A stretch of 64,000 nucleotides of DNA from Albula goreensis (Eukaryota > Chordata > Actinopteri > Albuliformes > Albulidae). The stretch spans positions 19,166,906 to 19,230,905 of the forward strand of contig CM040745.1 of assembly GCA_022829145.1 (NCBI GenBank). The letters are read 5' to 3'. The notes under the pieces are model-generated. The model did no database searches. It was not told where the DNA came from and saw only the letters and a program-made list of their open reading frames with translations. The translations under genes were made by a program, and so were the position numbers. How positions within the stretch are numbered: the stretch's first letter is position 1; each line of letters opens with the position of its first letter. Positions 13,745 through 25,479 of the stretch are shown in pieces.

Positions 13745-14750
13745 TTTTGGTTAGACATGAACATATATGTATCCATGGAAAGTGTTCATAATTACAAACA
13801 GAAAGATTCTACAGCATTGTATTTCACCCTTCACACCTTGTGGCTTCATTTGAGGATATTAAGGGACTGTAGGTTCCATCATATATTTTCACAGATAATC
13901 GAATGCACTGTGACAATGGCAGCAAATGGTGTTGTACCGCAGGACTACCCTGTTGAGAAGCAAATATATTGTGGTATTGACTGTAATTTTTACACATTTT
14001 ATTGGATCCATGTGGTCTGTATGACTAACCATTGGTGTGAAACACTAATAGGTCCTCTGCTCAAGCAGAGTGAATTAATGTGGAGCGTATCTGACGCTAA
14101 GCATATTCAAGGTTCAGTAATAGATTTGCCGGAGGATATTATACAGGTAGTGTCAGCTTCTCCTTTTAAGAGTGAATGAAATTCAGACAATACCTTTTCA
14201 TATTTAATAATCTAACAGTCATGGATTTAGTACTGACTCATAACCTTTGTATTACATAATAAGGAAGATTTCTACCTTTGAGAGGCAACAAGACTTACTA
14301 CCCATTCTTCTGTTCATTTTGGTATAAGGTTATGTATGGAATACATTTACACTTTAAGCTGTGCTTCTGTTATGGGTGAGCCATTTTCATCATATCAAAT
14401 AGATAAATTAAAGATAACGCAAAATAAACAGGTCCTTTAGTTAATGACCTCACTGAACATTATGTGTATCTGTTTGATAGTGAAATGATTGATTTGATTT
14501 GTGTAGAACCATTTCAGGATATACACCTTTTGCCATTTTGACAAAGGTGTTCGCCCAAGGAAATAAAGCCCATTGTTTTGCACACTATCTGTATATTAAT
14601 CGTTTTATGGATACATTATGCATTAAGGAGCTGTACAGCCATGAGAGTACTGTCTTATTTTCAGGAATCCCCTAAAAAAGCAGAACAATAACACACAAAA
14701 TAAATAAAAATTAAGTAAAATCCATGACGGGAACAAAGAGTTTTGTTGAA
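13742..14750. other. Gene-free stretch containing the longest open frame
   Basis: An open frame of 140 codons runs from 13757 to 14179 on the + strand. It contains TTTTCACAG at about 13894 and ACAG/GTAGTG at about 14146, which could mimic splice sites. The translated sequence shows no domain, signal peptide or repeat that I recognise, and a frame of this length is not surprising in 64 kb. I do not call a gene. Confidence 0.5.
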
Positions 14751-14751
14751 A

Positions 14752-14900
14752 TTGCTGTGAAATAACAGCCAGGAAGTTAATCTCTCCTCTAAGAAAGTGA
14801 TAAGCCTTTAATTACTGCCTTGATTTAATCGAGGAAAACGCTCTTTGGGAGCACAACTGGTGCTGATTGCCAATGGGGTCCATTCACCTTTACTGTGTTT
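14752..14900. promoter_or_regulatory. Candidate conserved non-coding element
   Basis: About 150 bp with a tight run of regulatory-type words: GTTAATCTC, GTGATAAGCC, TTTAATTACT (about 14807), TTGATTTAATCGAGG and CCAAT (14870-14874). CpG is retained at TCGAGGAAAACGC. No open frame. It looks like a homeodomain-dense enhancer core, but conservation is untested. Confidence 0.32.
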
Positions 14901-15052
14901 AACATTTGCATGAATATGTGCATATGCATGTATGTATTAATGCATTCATGAGTATGTATTTTATTATTTATAGTATAGAGAATCTAGTTTCAATTATGAT
15001 TACCACAAGTAACACCAAGCCCAGGAAACTGACACGCGAATGTCGTTCATCT

Positions 15053-15104
15053 GTTCGTTCGTTCGTTCGTTCGTTCGTTCGTTCGTTCGTTCGTCCGTTC
15101 GTTC
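15053..15104. repeat. (GTTC)13 microsatellite
   Basis: Ten perfect GTTC units, one GTCC variant, then two more GTTC units. It is notable as a CpG-containing tetranucleotide in an otherwise CpG-poor region. Confidence 0.97.
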
Positions 15105-15691
15105 ATGGCAAGCATGTACTGCATTAGATACCGTAATGTATAGTAAATGTTAGATTATATTTGAGTCCATTCAATTTTAATCAACAGTCAAAAGAATGTA
15201 TAAATAAAACGCATGCTGTTTAATGCAAATAATTATGTACAAAGACCTGAAATTTAGACTGTGGTGACTGCAGCCTGCTGGAAACATTCAACACATCATA
15301 AACATTTCATAGTTTAAGACATTTTCAGTTTCAAAAAAAAGGAAATAATTGGGCAAATTAGAAAAAAACTGGACCTCCAGCTCTGCCATTCTAATGCAAA
15401 ATGGGGAAAGATTAGTAAATACAACAGTGCCAAAAGTGACCAACTCAGCTTTTTGTGTGGCGACAGTAAGGTGTAGCATAGAGGGACCTAAAGTAAGTGG
15501 AAAAGAAGCACTGCACAGTACAATGCAAACTGGTCTCTGGATTTTGAGGGAGGAGTAGGTAATGCCTCAAAGACACGTGTCAGCTCCATTGCCAAAAGCC
15601 AAGGTGAGCACCCATCCTCATAGTGCAAGTTCCCCCATCTTTTATTTGCTTTCATTATTTAATTAGTCACTACAATACTTTTATGTGTACG

Positions 15692-15693
<2 letters not shown>

Positions 15694-15773
<80 letters not shown>
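15694..15773. repeat. (CA)40 microsatellite
   Basis: Uninterrupted CA dinucleotide of 80 bp. Confidence 0.98.
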
Positions 15774-15776
<3 letters not shown>

Positions 15777-16365
15777 TTTTGACAAATTAATTATCAAACA
15801 TTTTTGTGTAGTGAAATTTCCAAATTAGTAGTTTGCCAGCAATATCTTGCTTGACTGTATTATTTGCATACTTGTATTGGTATGCAAATGCTATCTATAT
15901 CTGGATTGCTTACATGCAAATTTATGTGTTCAGTTATATAAGAATGAAAACCATCTGTATTCTACACACCTTGTCCTTCTTAATAAGCTGTATTTGGTAG
16001 TGTTTCTGAACTTATTAAAATACAAAATACACACAAGAATAAGCATCACACATCCTTAATATTATTTCTGTCAATTAACATAGGGTAAAAAAGAAAAGGA
16101 AAAAAAAAAAAACAGATCCTACGTTAATTTGTGCAGACACTCACATGCAATGCAAAACAGAGACAGTAAACAGCCCCTTTGACTTCACTACCCTGTGCAG
16201 CCAGTCAAGTGTTTCAAATCTAATTTGAATATATGAATGTTTACTTTATCCATTTCGCTTACTTATTTAGCTGTATGAGATGAAATTGAATGCATCAGCT
16301 TAATATTGTATTTGAGTGGTTGGAAGAAGTGGGGGGAAAGGTAAAACAGCTGGCTTTACTGTGTG
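15774..16365. other. Gene-free stretch
   Basis: AT-rich with a 12-nt poly-A run near 16101. Nothing else recognised. Confidence 0.6.
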
Positions 16366-16369
16366 GTAA

Positions 16370-17000
16370 TGTCAATACAGCAGCCCCCTCTTCCAGTGGA
16401 TTTATACTGTGGGTAGCACAGGGCGCCCCAAAGGGACTTCAATTAGACAATTACCTGGATCCAGCTGGACTGCTCTCATAAGCCCTTCCCTTCATACTGA
16501 ATCATAAAGCCCCAGTTAATATTCCAGTGAAAGTCCAGATCTATAACATTTCCCCCATAAATCCAGGCTTTCATAACATCGAAATAATAGCAGTAAATAA
16601 ATGGGGCTTACACCTGTACAGCCACCACGGCCCCACTCGGCCCCAGAAATGGATGTGTTCTTGGGCTTCAGACAGTTGTAAACGCCTTGAGTAAAAAACA
16701 CTGAGTGCTGTTAATGGATAGGTTTATTTTAAAGCATGCCATCTGCTATCAATCACAGAGAAGTATGGGAAACAAGTTTGGCTTTGCTCCCTTCACTGTG
16801 AGCCTGATAAAGACAGGACTCTAGTACTTGAGAACATTGGATCCTCAGGAGAATATAACATCAAACCCACTCAGCAGCTCCACTAACAATAATAAAAATG
16901 CCTCGGCTTAAAGGTGACATTCCCAATTTACGATTATTTGTGTCTATAAAGTGTATTCTTTGGCTCCTGACTCATTGCGACTGTCTCACTACAAGAACAA
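16370..17000. promoter_or_regulatory. Candidate CNE block
   Basis: Mixed-composition sequence with ACTTCAATTAGACAATTACC (about 16436), CCAGTTAATATTCC and CCATAAATCC. Two short open frames cross it without any motif. Compositional call only. Confidence 0.22.
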
Positions 17001-17004
17001 TACA

Positions 17005-18060
17005 TTAAGACTGCTGGGAGTAAATGGAAATTCTATCCTTTATATTAAACCAACCGCCACTACCTGAGAATTTCAATTTGGTATGCTTGACCTCAAAGGA
17101 GGTATTTTTTTTCAACTCATCTTCCTTTCAGTCAATTCTGGTTTAACATAATGTGAACTACTTTCCACTATGTCCTATTGCATACAGACCACATGTCAGG
17201 GTCAGGATAAGAAGAGTGATGGTAAAAATGAATGTACAGACTTCAATACATTTGTATTACTCTGCAGCAGCTGACCAAATGGTAGAAATGATACACGCTT
17301 TAGACTCAACATGTCAAAAGTAAAAGTTAAAAAGTATCTTCTTACTTCTTATAGAAAAGATTTAGAAAATAACCAACATTTTGGAAATGCCCTCACAGGG
17401 GAAATGTAGCCATTCAAATCATCGACTATTCATAAAATAGAAGGATATAGGTCGCATACATTCCTTGTTCACCGTTTTCTTTTTACATAAACGTTTAAAG
17501 ACCCCTCCTTTAAGACAAGACAAAGAGATTCCCCTCGAGTGCAACCTCGGTTTAAATGTAGAACTTCAAGTGTAGTCCTATGTCTTTTTGTAAACTCCTA
17601 CAGTGGTCACACTTGGACATGATAACAGATTTTCTGAAAACACTCAATGTTCAATAACTGCCATGTTTTTGGTCTTAAATTTCTTTTTTAAAAAACATAA
17701 CAAATCATCCCACCCTGCAATAGCTGTCTCAGTCCCCTCACTCTCATACCAGCCCATTGAGGGTAGGACTAGCCCTCTCAGACCTATCCACCCAAACCAC
17801 CCATATATCCACCCTATAACATCCACACCATTGGGGAAAAAGGCTCTGTCAATGCTCCCAGATTGTGTAGACGGTACCAGACACCATTGGCTTTTGATAT
17901 GAGGACGGACCTGATTTGGTCACAGTGAACTGTCCCAATATTGTTTGGGAGTCATTTATTTCCAAGGTCCCATGCAGTGCACCCTGGGATCATTCTACTA
18001 CAGTGATATAACCACCTGCCCATCTCTTCTGATGTATCTAATGTATGTTACATGTTTTGC
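17005..18060. other. Gene-free stretch
   Basis: Ordinary AT-rich sequence, then a C-rich block at about 17690-18010 that may be a CNE. A word at 17919 resembles part of miR-128 but was rejected because no proper precursor hairpin forms. Confidence 0.55.
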
Positions 18061-18068
18061 CTATAAAC
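18061..18068. repeat. Left target-site duplication of the hAT element
   Basis: CTATAAAC, 6 of 8 identical to the right copy CTACAAAT at 19196-19203. Confidence 0.6.
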
Positions 18069-19195
18069 TAGGGCTGTGACTAGGGATTTTCCTACTCGAC
18101 TCTTAGTCGTTAGTTCAAGCCATTAGTTGACTAGTCGTCACATGTTTATGATATTAATTTAATTATTTAAATGTAAATATTTTTGGAGAATCAGAAAATG
18201 GTTTGAGTTCCAGGGCTGAGAAAGAATGTTATAAGTAACATTGTTAACACTGGGCTACTTTACAAAGAAATACAAAACCGTAATAATGAGTCTTTAAAAT
18301 ATACATTTTACAAGTGAGCACACAAAGCGAGCCACCGGTTAACAACAATGTTAACGGCAAAAGCGAGAATGATTCTCAAAGTGTCGGAACAACCAATTAG
18401 GAGGCATTTTGCTAATTTATTTCAACACAGTATAACATCACACAAATTATGAACTTGAAACACCAACAAAATAACCCTATAAAACAAATGGAAAATAAAA
18501 AAACAAAATTTTTTCCCACAATGTCAGTGACCAAATCAACCTTTGTTCGGTCCTCCAAGTATATCTTAATTTCATTGTTCTCTCCTTCTGTCTGCTGCTC
18601 TTCATCAGTAGCCATCAGCACGGATATCTCCTGCACCGGTCCTGTTTTGTAGACCCACCTGCACCCCACATCCGCAGTACTCAACACTGCAACTGACCCG
18701 CTAACCAACATTAGCACTAATTCAATGCCGTACCCAACCGACCCGTTTAACTAACGTTTAAATAACGCAAAATATTAAAATAACACAACTACATCAAGTT
18801 CATCAAAAAATGTTATTTGCTCACTTAAGCAATGTTTATTAACTGACACAAATACTGGGACTGGACTTCTCTGAATCACCTGAATTTTAGCCTGAGAAAA
18901 AAAGAATGTCCATGGCTTTTTCAAATAAGAATCAGCCTGATCTATTTCACCTGCAGCCCACCCATGCACTACAAATTCCTGACCGCACCCGTAAATGACA
19001 ATTTTAATATTTTTTCACCCACTTTGGATGATTTCCTGCCCGATATAGTCTAATAACTTTTTAATGGCAAGGTACAACACCCGGATGGAGTTTGAGGGGT
19101 TTTTTCTTTTCTGCGACTTACCGACCAATGGAAACTTGGTCGACCAAGACAGTTCTTATCAACTAATGTTTGGTCAACTAATAGGGGCAGCCCTA
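18069..19195. mobile_element. Non-autonomous hAT-type DNA transposon
   Basis: The 1127-bp element begins TAGGGCTG and ends CAGCCCTA, the terminal signature of many animal hAT elements. Sub-terminal sequence at both ends carries GTCGA/TTGGTCGAC/CTAGTCGTC words, typical of this group. It is flanked by CTATAAAC (18061-18068) and CTACAAAT (19196-19203), matching at 6 of 8 positions, the expected hAT target-duplication length after mutational decay. The interior has no recognisable transposase or BED finger; a 101-codon minus-strand frame (18412-18717) shows no hAT motif. The copy therefore looks non-autonomous and old. The exact subfamily is not determined. Confidence 0.72.
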
Positions 19196-19203
19196 CTACA
19201 AAT
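19196..19203. repeat. Right target-site duplication of the hAT element
   Basis: CTACAAAT, differing from the left copy by two T/C transitions. Confidence 0.6.
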
Positions 19204-19394
19204 ATTATATTCATTAATGTGTGTGTGCATATGTGTGCATGTGCGACAATGCAATTGTTTTATAAAATGTATCTGACCCGATCTATCTATTTGGAGATAA
19301 CAGTGTGCTTAACTTGATCTTTTGCAATTGTTGTGACAGGAAATGCTTCTAATATGCTGTTCCAGGGGCCTATCAAGGATTCTTAAAGTGGGGG

Positions 19395-19620
19395 CCGGGG
19401 GTTGGGGGAGTGGCTAACCGTCCCAACATCCTGACCCCCTGACCCGGTGCCGCAGGTTTGAATCCCAATGCAGACGGCATGTTAGCAAGACAGCTGTACA
19501 GGCGTAGGTTGGTTAAATGATGATCCAGAAAAAGTACGCGAGACACATCCCCAGCGTCCTCCACGGCTGCAATGCCTGCGTGCTGTTCCCTTCTCTCCAG
19601 TCATTGATTGTTATAAGAGT
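19395..19620 (+). mobile_element. Possible tRNA-derived SINE
   Basis: AGTGGCTAACC near 19408 resembles a pol III A box. GGTTTGAATCCC about 40 nt further is very close to the B-box consensus. The following GC-rich body (to about 19610) is unlike the AT-rich surroundings and lacks the L2-like tail of the SINE at 58100. No target duplication or A-rich tail was found, so the family and the 3' end are uncertain. A degraded tRNA-like pseudogene is the alternative. Confidence 0.35.
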
Positions 19621-19839
19621 TGAACAAATTGCAAGCTCATTTATGGCACCAAATCATATTATTAGCATTCTGAAATAACTGTAATATCTCCATGAAACTA
19701 TTACACAAATATGCTGTCTGGTCTGATATCAGAATGTATAGCGGTACCATTTGACCACAGAGCAGTGAAAACAAAAGAATAAATCCATTTGTGCAAGCAT
19801 ATTGAATTAGACTCGGTTTCATCCATGCATATTGCTGCC

Positions 19840-20090
19840 ACACTACCTGGAACTGAGTTTCGTTTAATGTTTTTCCAGCACATAATTAACCTTTATTCAA
19901 TGGCCAACATGCATAAAAAACACCCGCTCATTCTTTTTCCCCCTTTTTTCAGGGAGATTGAATTATATCAGTGATTAAATCATGCTTCTGCCTCTAATGA
20001 GATTTGATTAAAAAGGTGGGATGAAGATTCATTATAAATAAATATATGAATAAATAAATGCATTAAAAAGTCATTGAGAATTAGACATGA
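19840..20090. promoter_or_regulatory. Candidate CNE
   Basis: Words such as GCACATAATTAACC, GTGATTAAATCATGC and GAGATTTGATTAAAAAGG are clustered in 250 bp without coding potential. Homeodomain-site density is high, but AT richness inflates such matches. Confidence 0.22.
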
Positions 20091-20094
20091 AAAG

Positions 20095-20690
20095 CATATT
20101 TGTGAAACACATGCAGATATGCATTGTTATCAAGCATTTGTATGATAGGAGAGGGGTTATTGATAGCTTTAATGGAAATGGAGAATGCCACAGTGATAAT
20201 TTTGACATGGATGACATTTGGAGTCAGGTGATGACCATAACTTAGGCAGTTAGACGCATATGAACATGTTGCTTAAGCATTACGGATTTCAACAATGTGC
20301 TTGTACTCTGCAAAAATAAATGCACACTTACCTTGCCTTTTCATATTATTCCTACAATTAAAAGACAACAATTTGATGGGAAATTGAGAGGTTGACAGGC
20401 ATACAGTCTCCACCCGACTAAAAAATTTCCACTCACATCTTCTTAGTAATGTGCCTTTCTGAAAAGCCAGCCTAGCCATTAGATTGACGATTGTCTCGAT
20501 CTCTGTGACCAATCAAATCTGCCAGCTCTATTTGCATGTCTAAATCTGCTTTAAGATGCTGGCATGCATGGTGGAACAGGGAAGACTTTATTTTGACAGT
20601 GATGCAGGAAGGATGACAACTGAGTGGCATGGGGGATAATTTAGAGAATGGCCATCTTTAAGAAAACAAACATGTGGAGTAATCCAAACA
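20095..20690. other. Gene-free stretch
   Basis: AT-rich, no recognisable feature apart from short motif-free frames on the minus strand. Confidence 0.55.
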
Positions 20691-20701
20691 ACAATGCTTA
20701 C

Positions 20702-20776
20702 CTTACAAGGGTCTTTCCCATGACTGAGGAAGTAGTTTCCAACGGGGACTTGAAACCTTGCCAGAACCCAAGGACT
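20702..20776 (-). CDS. Candidate 75-bp internal exon, product unknown
   Basis: On the minus strand a pyrimidine-rich acceptor (ending TTGTCCCAG) precedes 75 bp, followed by a near-ideal donor AAG/GTAAGC. The interval is exactly 25 codons, open, and phase 0 at both ends, translating to a peptide beginning SPWVLARFQVP. I recognise no family. A frame this short is easily open by chance, so the evidence is essentially the splice sites. No other exon of the same strand can be joined to it with confidence. Confidence 0.2.
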
Positions 20777-20825
20777 CTGGGACAATAAATGGCAGTGGGT
20801 TTTGTGAAGTGGTCAAGGTATACTG

Positions 20826-20876
20826 TTGTGTGTTTGTCTGTGTTTGTGTGTGTGTATGTGTGCGCACAGACACATG

Positions 20877-20909
<33 letters not shown>
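20826..20909. repeat. TG-rich tract mirrored by CA tract
   Basis: Imperfect TG repeats (20826-20861) meet CA repeats (20866-20909) around TGTGCGCACA, forming an imperfect inverted repeat. It can in principle form a cruciform or Z-DNA. Confidence 0.9.
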
Positions 20910-20911
<2 letters not shown>

Positions 20912-21196
20912 GAAGAGTGTGCCCAGCAGTATGGGTAACATTGAATGCTAATTGTATGAGTTCAATTTTTTGTGTTTTCCTGTCCCCATTTGCACAAAAA
21001 TACATTTACAGAATACACTAATGCAGCGGGTCTGTTGGTTTGTGCTTAATGCTGAATGATTTTCCATAACAGATGCAGTTGTGTTTATGCCAGCAAGCCA
21101 AACACGCTTTAAAAAAGCAAATCATTAGCTCATGCTTTCTTTGCCAGCTGAATATGAACTTCTCTCTTTCTTGGTAAATACAGTAGGTCAGTATTG

Positions 21197-21230
21197 TTTT
21201 GTTTGTCAGATTTATGACTGACAAACAAAA
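21197..21230. repeat. Perfect 13-bp inverted repeat (hairpin)
   Basis: TTTTGTTTGTCAG (21197-21209), an 8-nt loop, then the exact reverse complement CTGACAAACAAAA (21218-21230). One further wobble and one further AT pair extend the stem. Confidence 0.9.
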
Positions 21231-21289
21231 TACATTTACCAATGAAATCCATGATTAGGGAAACTTTTATCTAATTTAATGTCTTTTTT

Positions 21290-21400
21290 TCTAACAGATA
21301 CATTAATTATAACTATTGTTCTGACAAAAAATAAAAATCAGTCTCCTTTAAATTAATTATTGCAGCCCCCTTGGCCTGTCACATTTAAACCTGGAATAAT
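21290..21400. promoter_or_regulatory. Candidate CNE core
   Basis: CATTAATTATAACTATTGTTCTGAC and TTTAAATTAATTATTGCAG lie within about 80 bp, combining homeodomain and SOX-type (ATTGTT) words. No coding potential. Weak, compositional. Confidence 0.2.
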
Positions 21401-21404
21401 AGTG

Positions 21405-23330
21405 GAGTGTTTCACCCTTGTCCCATGAAAAACAAAAGGTTTATTGAGTAAATATGTGTGAAAATGCTGCAAACAAAACAACTCCACAGGCACCATCTGA
21501 TTGGCCCTCGGCCGTACCCTACAGTTTCATATCAGAACCCAGCACGACACTTCCTCATTTGTCCATACTGGACCTTTTCTTTAAAAAAGTTTGCCTGTCC
21601 TTCAAACAACAAGGAAAAAGGCAAAAAAAAATCTACAAAGCTTGGTAGCTAGCAGGGGTCTCTGCTTCTTAGTGACAGACATGTGCTTGAGAAAAATGTA
21701 CTTCATATTTTTGTCAAATGCGTGCAGTTGATGCCAACCAGAGTTTGACCTATATGCCGAGTTTAGATGCTGTGGCATCTTTCTGAGACAGGATGTGTAT
21801 TTTTTCAAGTGCGATGGAATATTAATACCTTCTATATGTTGCCAAGTTTCATTGTATTATGTACAGCCTTGTGCTGCTCATGCACTCCCTGAAGATACTA
21901 TAAACAATAGATAAATTGCTTATATTACATTTTGTGGCTTCTAATTAGTGGTATTTTGCAACTCTCCATGTAATTTATAATGGATGGGTTGTATGAATCT
22001 GCCAAGATATTGTGAAGACCTGTCATAACATTGGTCACTGATAGCAAAATAGGAGTATGTTGAACTGTTCTTCAGCTGCCAGTGATGGCTGTTTCTGAAA
22101 GATTTAACTTGTTGTGGAAAAGCCATGGCAAAGGTAATCACTCAACAATCGTTGTCACATAAAAACGTTGTAGCGATTTTGCCAAAAAAATATAAATCAT
22201 GAGAGGATTCAGTTATTTACAGAATTAGAGTTTTTTTAATAAATTACACTCAGATCAGAAATTTATATCAAGTCAATATCCCAAAATGTCACATACAATA
22301 CTCTTTGCAATAGCAGTGTCTACTACAAAACCCAGTCCTGAAACTTCTGGGATCCAAGTTCAGCTCTTAAGCCACTCAGTCATCTTTACACATGTTAGTA
22401 CCAACATAGGCACAGAGGATACAATCATAATGCAATCAATACATAAAAACAGTAGGGAAATAATTTACTTTTATTCTGTAAATTCTCATTCTTTGGTCCA
22501 AAAGCAGATACAGTCTGCGATACATGTATCAATAGGAGTTGCCACCTCAAAGTGTCACCCTGAACTTTCCTCATTGAAACTCTGCATGCACAGTTAAGAC
22601 AATACTTACACTCTTAAAACACATGTGTAACTCTTTTTTTATTAATTTCTTCACCCTCAACAGTATTCTGTACTTGCTCTGTAACACTAACTTTATGTTG
22701 GGCCTCCTTCATTTGTCAATGCCATTCTCTTTTTGAAATGTTCCTGCTCCTTTCCATTTCAATATCAAGTCCCAATTGTGTACATTTTTGCAAGTAATAT
22801 GCATATGTTTTTAAATGCTTTTGAAGTTTTCACTTTCAGTCAGAATTACAGTCATAGCATAATGTTACTTTCTGCTAGGAATCAAGAATGCATGAAAATT
22901 CTAAGTCTTACTACTCAGAGAGGAGAGCTTAAGGTGAAGTCACAGAATAATACACAAGGGCTGTGAAACACAGAATAATTTAGCAGATTATATTTATTTA
23001 TTTTACTCCTGTAACCTGCCATCCGGTTGTATGTGAGAGAGTGTGTAAATAAATAATTGCAACCTGATTGTAGTGTAAATTATTAGACTGGATAACTGGG
23101 AATACAATTTAATGTTCCTCAGTGTTCCAAATCCATCTTATTATAGTATGTCATCCTGAACTGAATTAATTCCCTTATTTTTAATTCACATTACCTCAAA
23201 TCAACTCTCTTTTTTTGTTTTATATAGTTGTATGTATTTTGGTGTGTGAGCAAGTGTGTTTCAGTGTGTGGGAAAGTTGTGATTGTATGGCTATATTTGC
23301 AAAATCACCTCTCTCAGAGAAAAAAAACAA
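21405..23330. other. Gene-free stretch
   Basis: About 1.9 kb of AT-rich sequence with no recognisable feature. The frames at 22286-22597 and 22733-22966 have no motif. Confidence 0.6.
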
Positions 23331-23332
23331 TG

Positions 23333-23334
<2 letters not shown>

Positions 23335-23392
<58 letters not shown>
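23335..23392. repeat. (AC)29 microsatellite
   Basis: Uninterrupted AC dinucleotide of 58 bp. Confidence 0.98.
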
Positions 23393-23394
<2 letters not shown>

Positions 23395-23395
<1 letters not shown>

Positions 23396-25475
23396 CCCTC
23401 TGTTGTTTCCACATTTTTCCAATTTTCTTGGTAAGATCTAGAAGGTTCTTTCTATATTCTAATACTTCTGTGAAGATGGAAAACACTTTACATTATTGAA
23501 CAAGTGTTGAAATATATGCATATAAAATCTTCAAATCTTAAAATTAGCAAATTTCTTTTCAAAATAAATTAGTAATCATCGTGGATCTACCCTATAGTCA
23601 TATTGGAATTATAAAAAGTAATTTTTGGGACGAATGATAGAAAACAATGTGCACAATTTAAGTTGCACAATTATGCAGGGTCTTTCAGTTTTTTTTTTTT
23701 TTTTTTAACCACATATCCAGTTTATAATAGCAAAAAAAGAAAATAAACCTAATAAATAATGAATATGATAGTGATTATTCAGTTCCAAATTTGCATAATT
23801 GATTCTCTTACAAGCATCTGTTAAAATTGAAATTCTTTCTTTGTTTTCAAATAAGATTCTCCTACCTATCCAGTTAACTTCAACACCCATATGGAGCTGG
23901 AAGGAAAATACATTAAGACAATAGAGTGGTCGTAGTGATATCGGTAAACAACTATTAAACAAATCTCAACAAAACATTCATTCTGATATACATTACATTG
24001 CTGATCCCCAATATGACATTCTAAATGCATGATTCAAAATACTGTTTCATTCATCAATTTGAAGTCATTCCTTGGCTGTGTTGTTAACTTTCCATTGCTC
24101 AGTTTGGAAAAGGGATGTATTTTTTTGTATCAAATTGCCTCTAAAGTCAGCAGGAAAGGACAAGAGTAGCTCTAACAGTACTAACCCACTTTATTATCAA
24201 AGAAAACATTAACCAGGTGACTTATCATGAAACTCAGTTGCTGACCTTTTAATGCTACTGCCATTGATCGCTTACCATGGTACACATTCTCCATCCCAAG
24301 GTGATAGATTATTTAATTAACTATTGACCTTTCCGCCAGACTCATTTGTCGATGAAAATGCTCTTATGACAGCGGTACATTTAGGATGCTGCTATGCTGA
24401 GTTTTGATTTTTGGATTTACTGTTTGTATTGTTATCATTTTCCCTGAGTAGATGACTCCAGATTTGCATTCTAATAACTGGATGTAGTTCAGTCTCTCTG
24501 CACTGTGCCAAGTAGGAAAGGTTCCATACTGTTACAAAGATATGTATGTCTATATCTTGGCAAGCTATATTCTGTTTAAGATTTATTGTGCTGTTTGTTC
24601 ATAATTTAACCGTATTCCATTTAAAGCACTTAAGTCCAGCATGCACTAATGCATTAATTGTGCCTCATGTTATGGATTGCATTTAGAGATGAATCACCTG
24701 TATATCTGCTTTAGCTGTTATGTTAGTAAAATTGTTTATGTACTGCCCTTGACAGTTACAGTGCAATCATCAGTCAAATTATCAGACAAATGGGAGAATT
24801 AGTGAGATCTATGTGGCTGACAATATTTTAATCAGAATTATTCTTTTGTCATTTAATATTTACATTATCTATGTTTTTAACATCAGTAAATAACTGTTTT
24901 AAAACACTAACATCATTCCTTCTCAGGGACAGCAGACTAACTGTATAAGCATTTAACCTTAGAATTGACAGAGGGAGATTACATAAAACAATCAAAATAC
25001 TTGATTGTTTAATGAAATTAATAAAGCAAAGGAAACCAATTATATTATTTAAAATTATTTTATCATTTGTATTTTTGCCCATTGGTCTGATTTTTTGTGG
25101 TGCTTGAGATGCTGTGTCACTGTTCACTGTTTGGATATCTCTCTTAGTGGCTTAGTGCCACACTCATATCCTTAGAAGCTCAGAGCAGCGGCATTATACG
25201 TCTCTGCTCATTGTTGAAAAGAATGTGACAAAAGGAGATATCAGAAATAAATACTTTACAACTTGGCTGACTTATTCATGTCCTCTGTTCATCTGCCATG
25301 TATTCTTTCCTCTGTACCTGTCATTCCCCTTTCCAAAACACAGAGTCACAAAGGAAAGAAATAACTTTGCTTTTATTAAGATGCCTTGATTGGCAATGTG
25401 GTGGCTGTGGTAATATCATGATAGATATCTATTAGTGCATACACCTCTTAAATATTATACATCCCAAAAGATTTG
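23395..25475. other. Gene-free stretch
   Basis: AT-rich. It contains an 18-nt poly-T run at 23689-23706 and a 10-bp inverted repeat (AAACAATCAA/TTGATTGTTT) at 24986-25010. Otherwise nothing. Confidence 0.6.
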
Positions 25476-25479
25476 ACAG

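Noticed and set aside
13757-14179. 140-codon open frame, the longest in the window
   Set aside because: No domain, signal peptide or recognisable motif; a frame of this length is plausible by chance in 64 kb. Splice-like words inside it are weak.
17919-17960. Word resembling part of miR-128 (TCACAGTGAAC)
   Set aside because: The match stops after about eleven bases and the flanks do not fold into a miRNA-type precursor.
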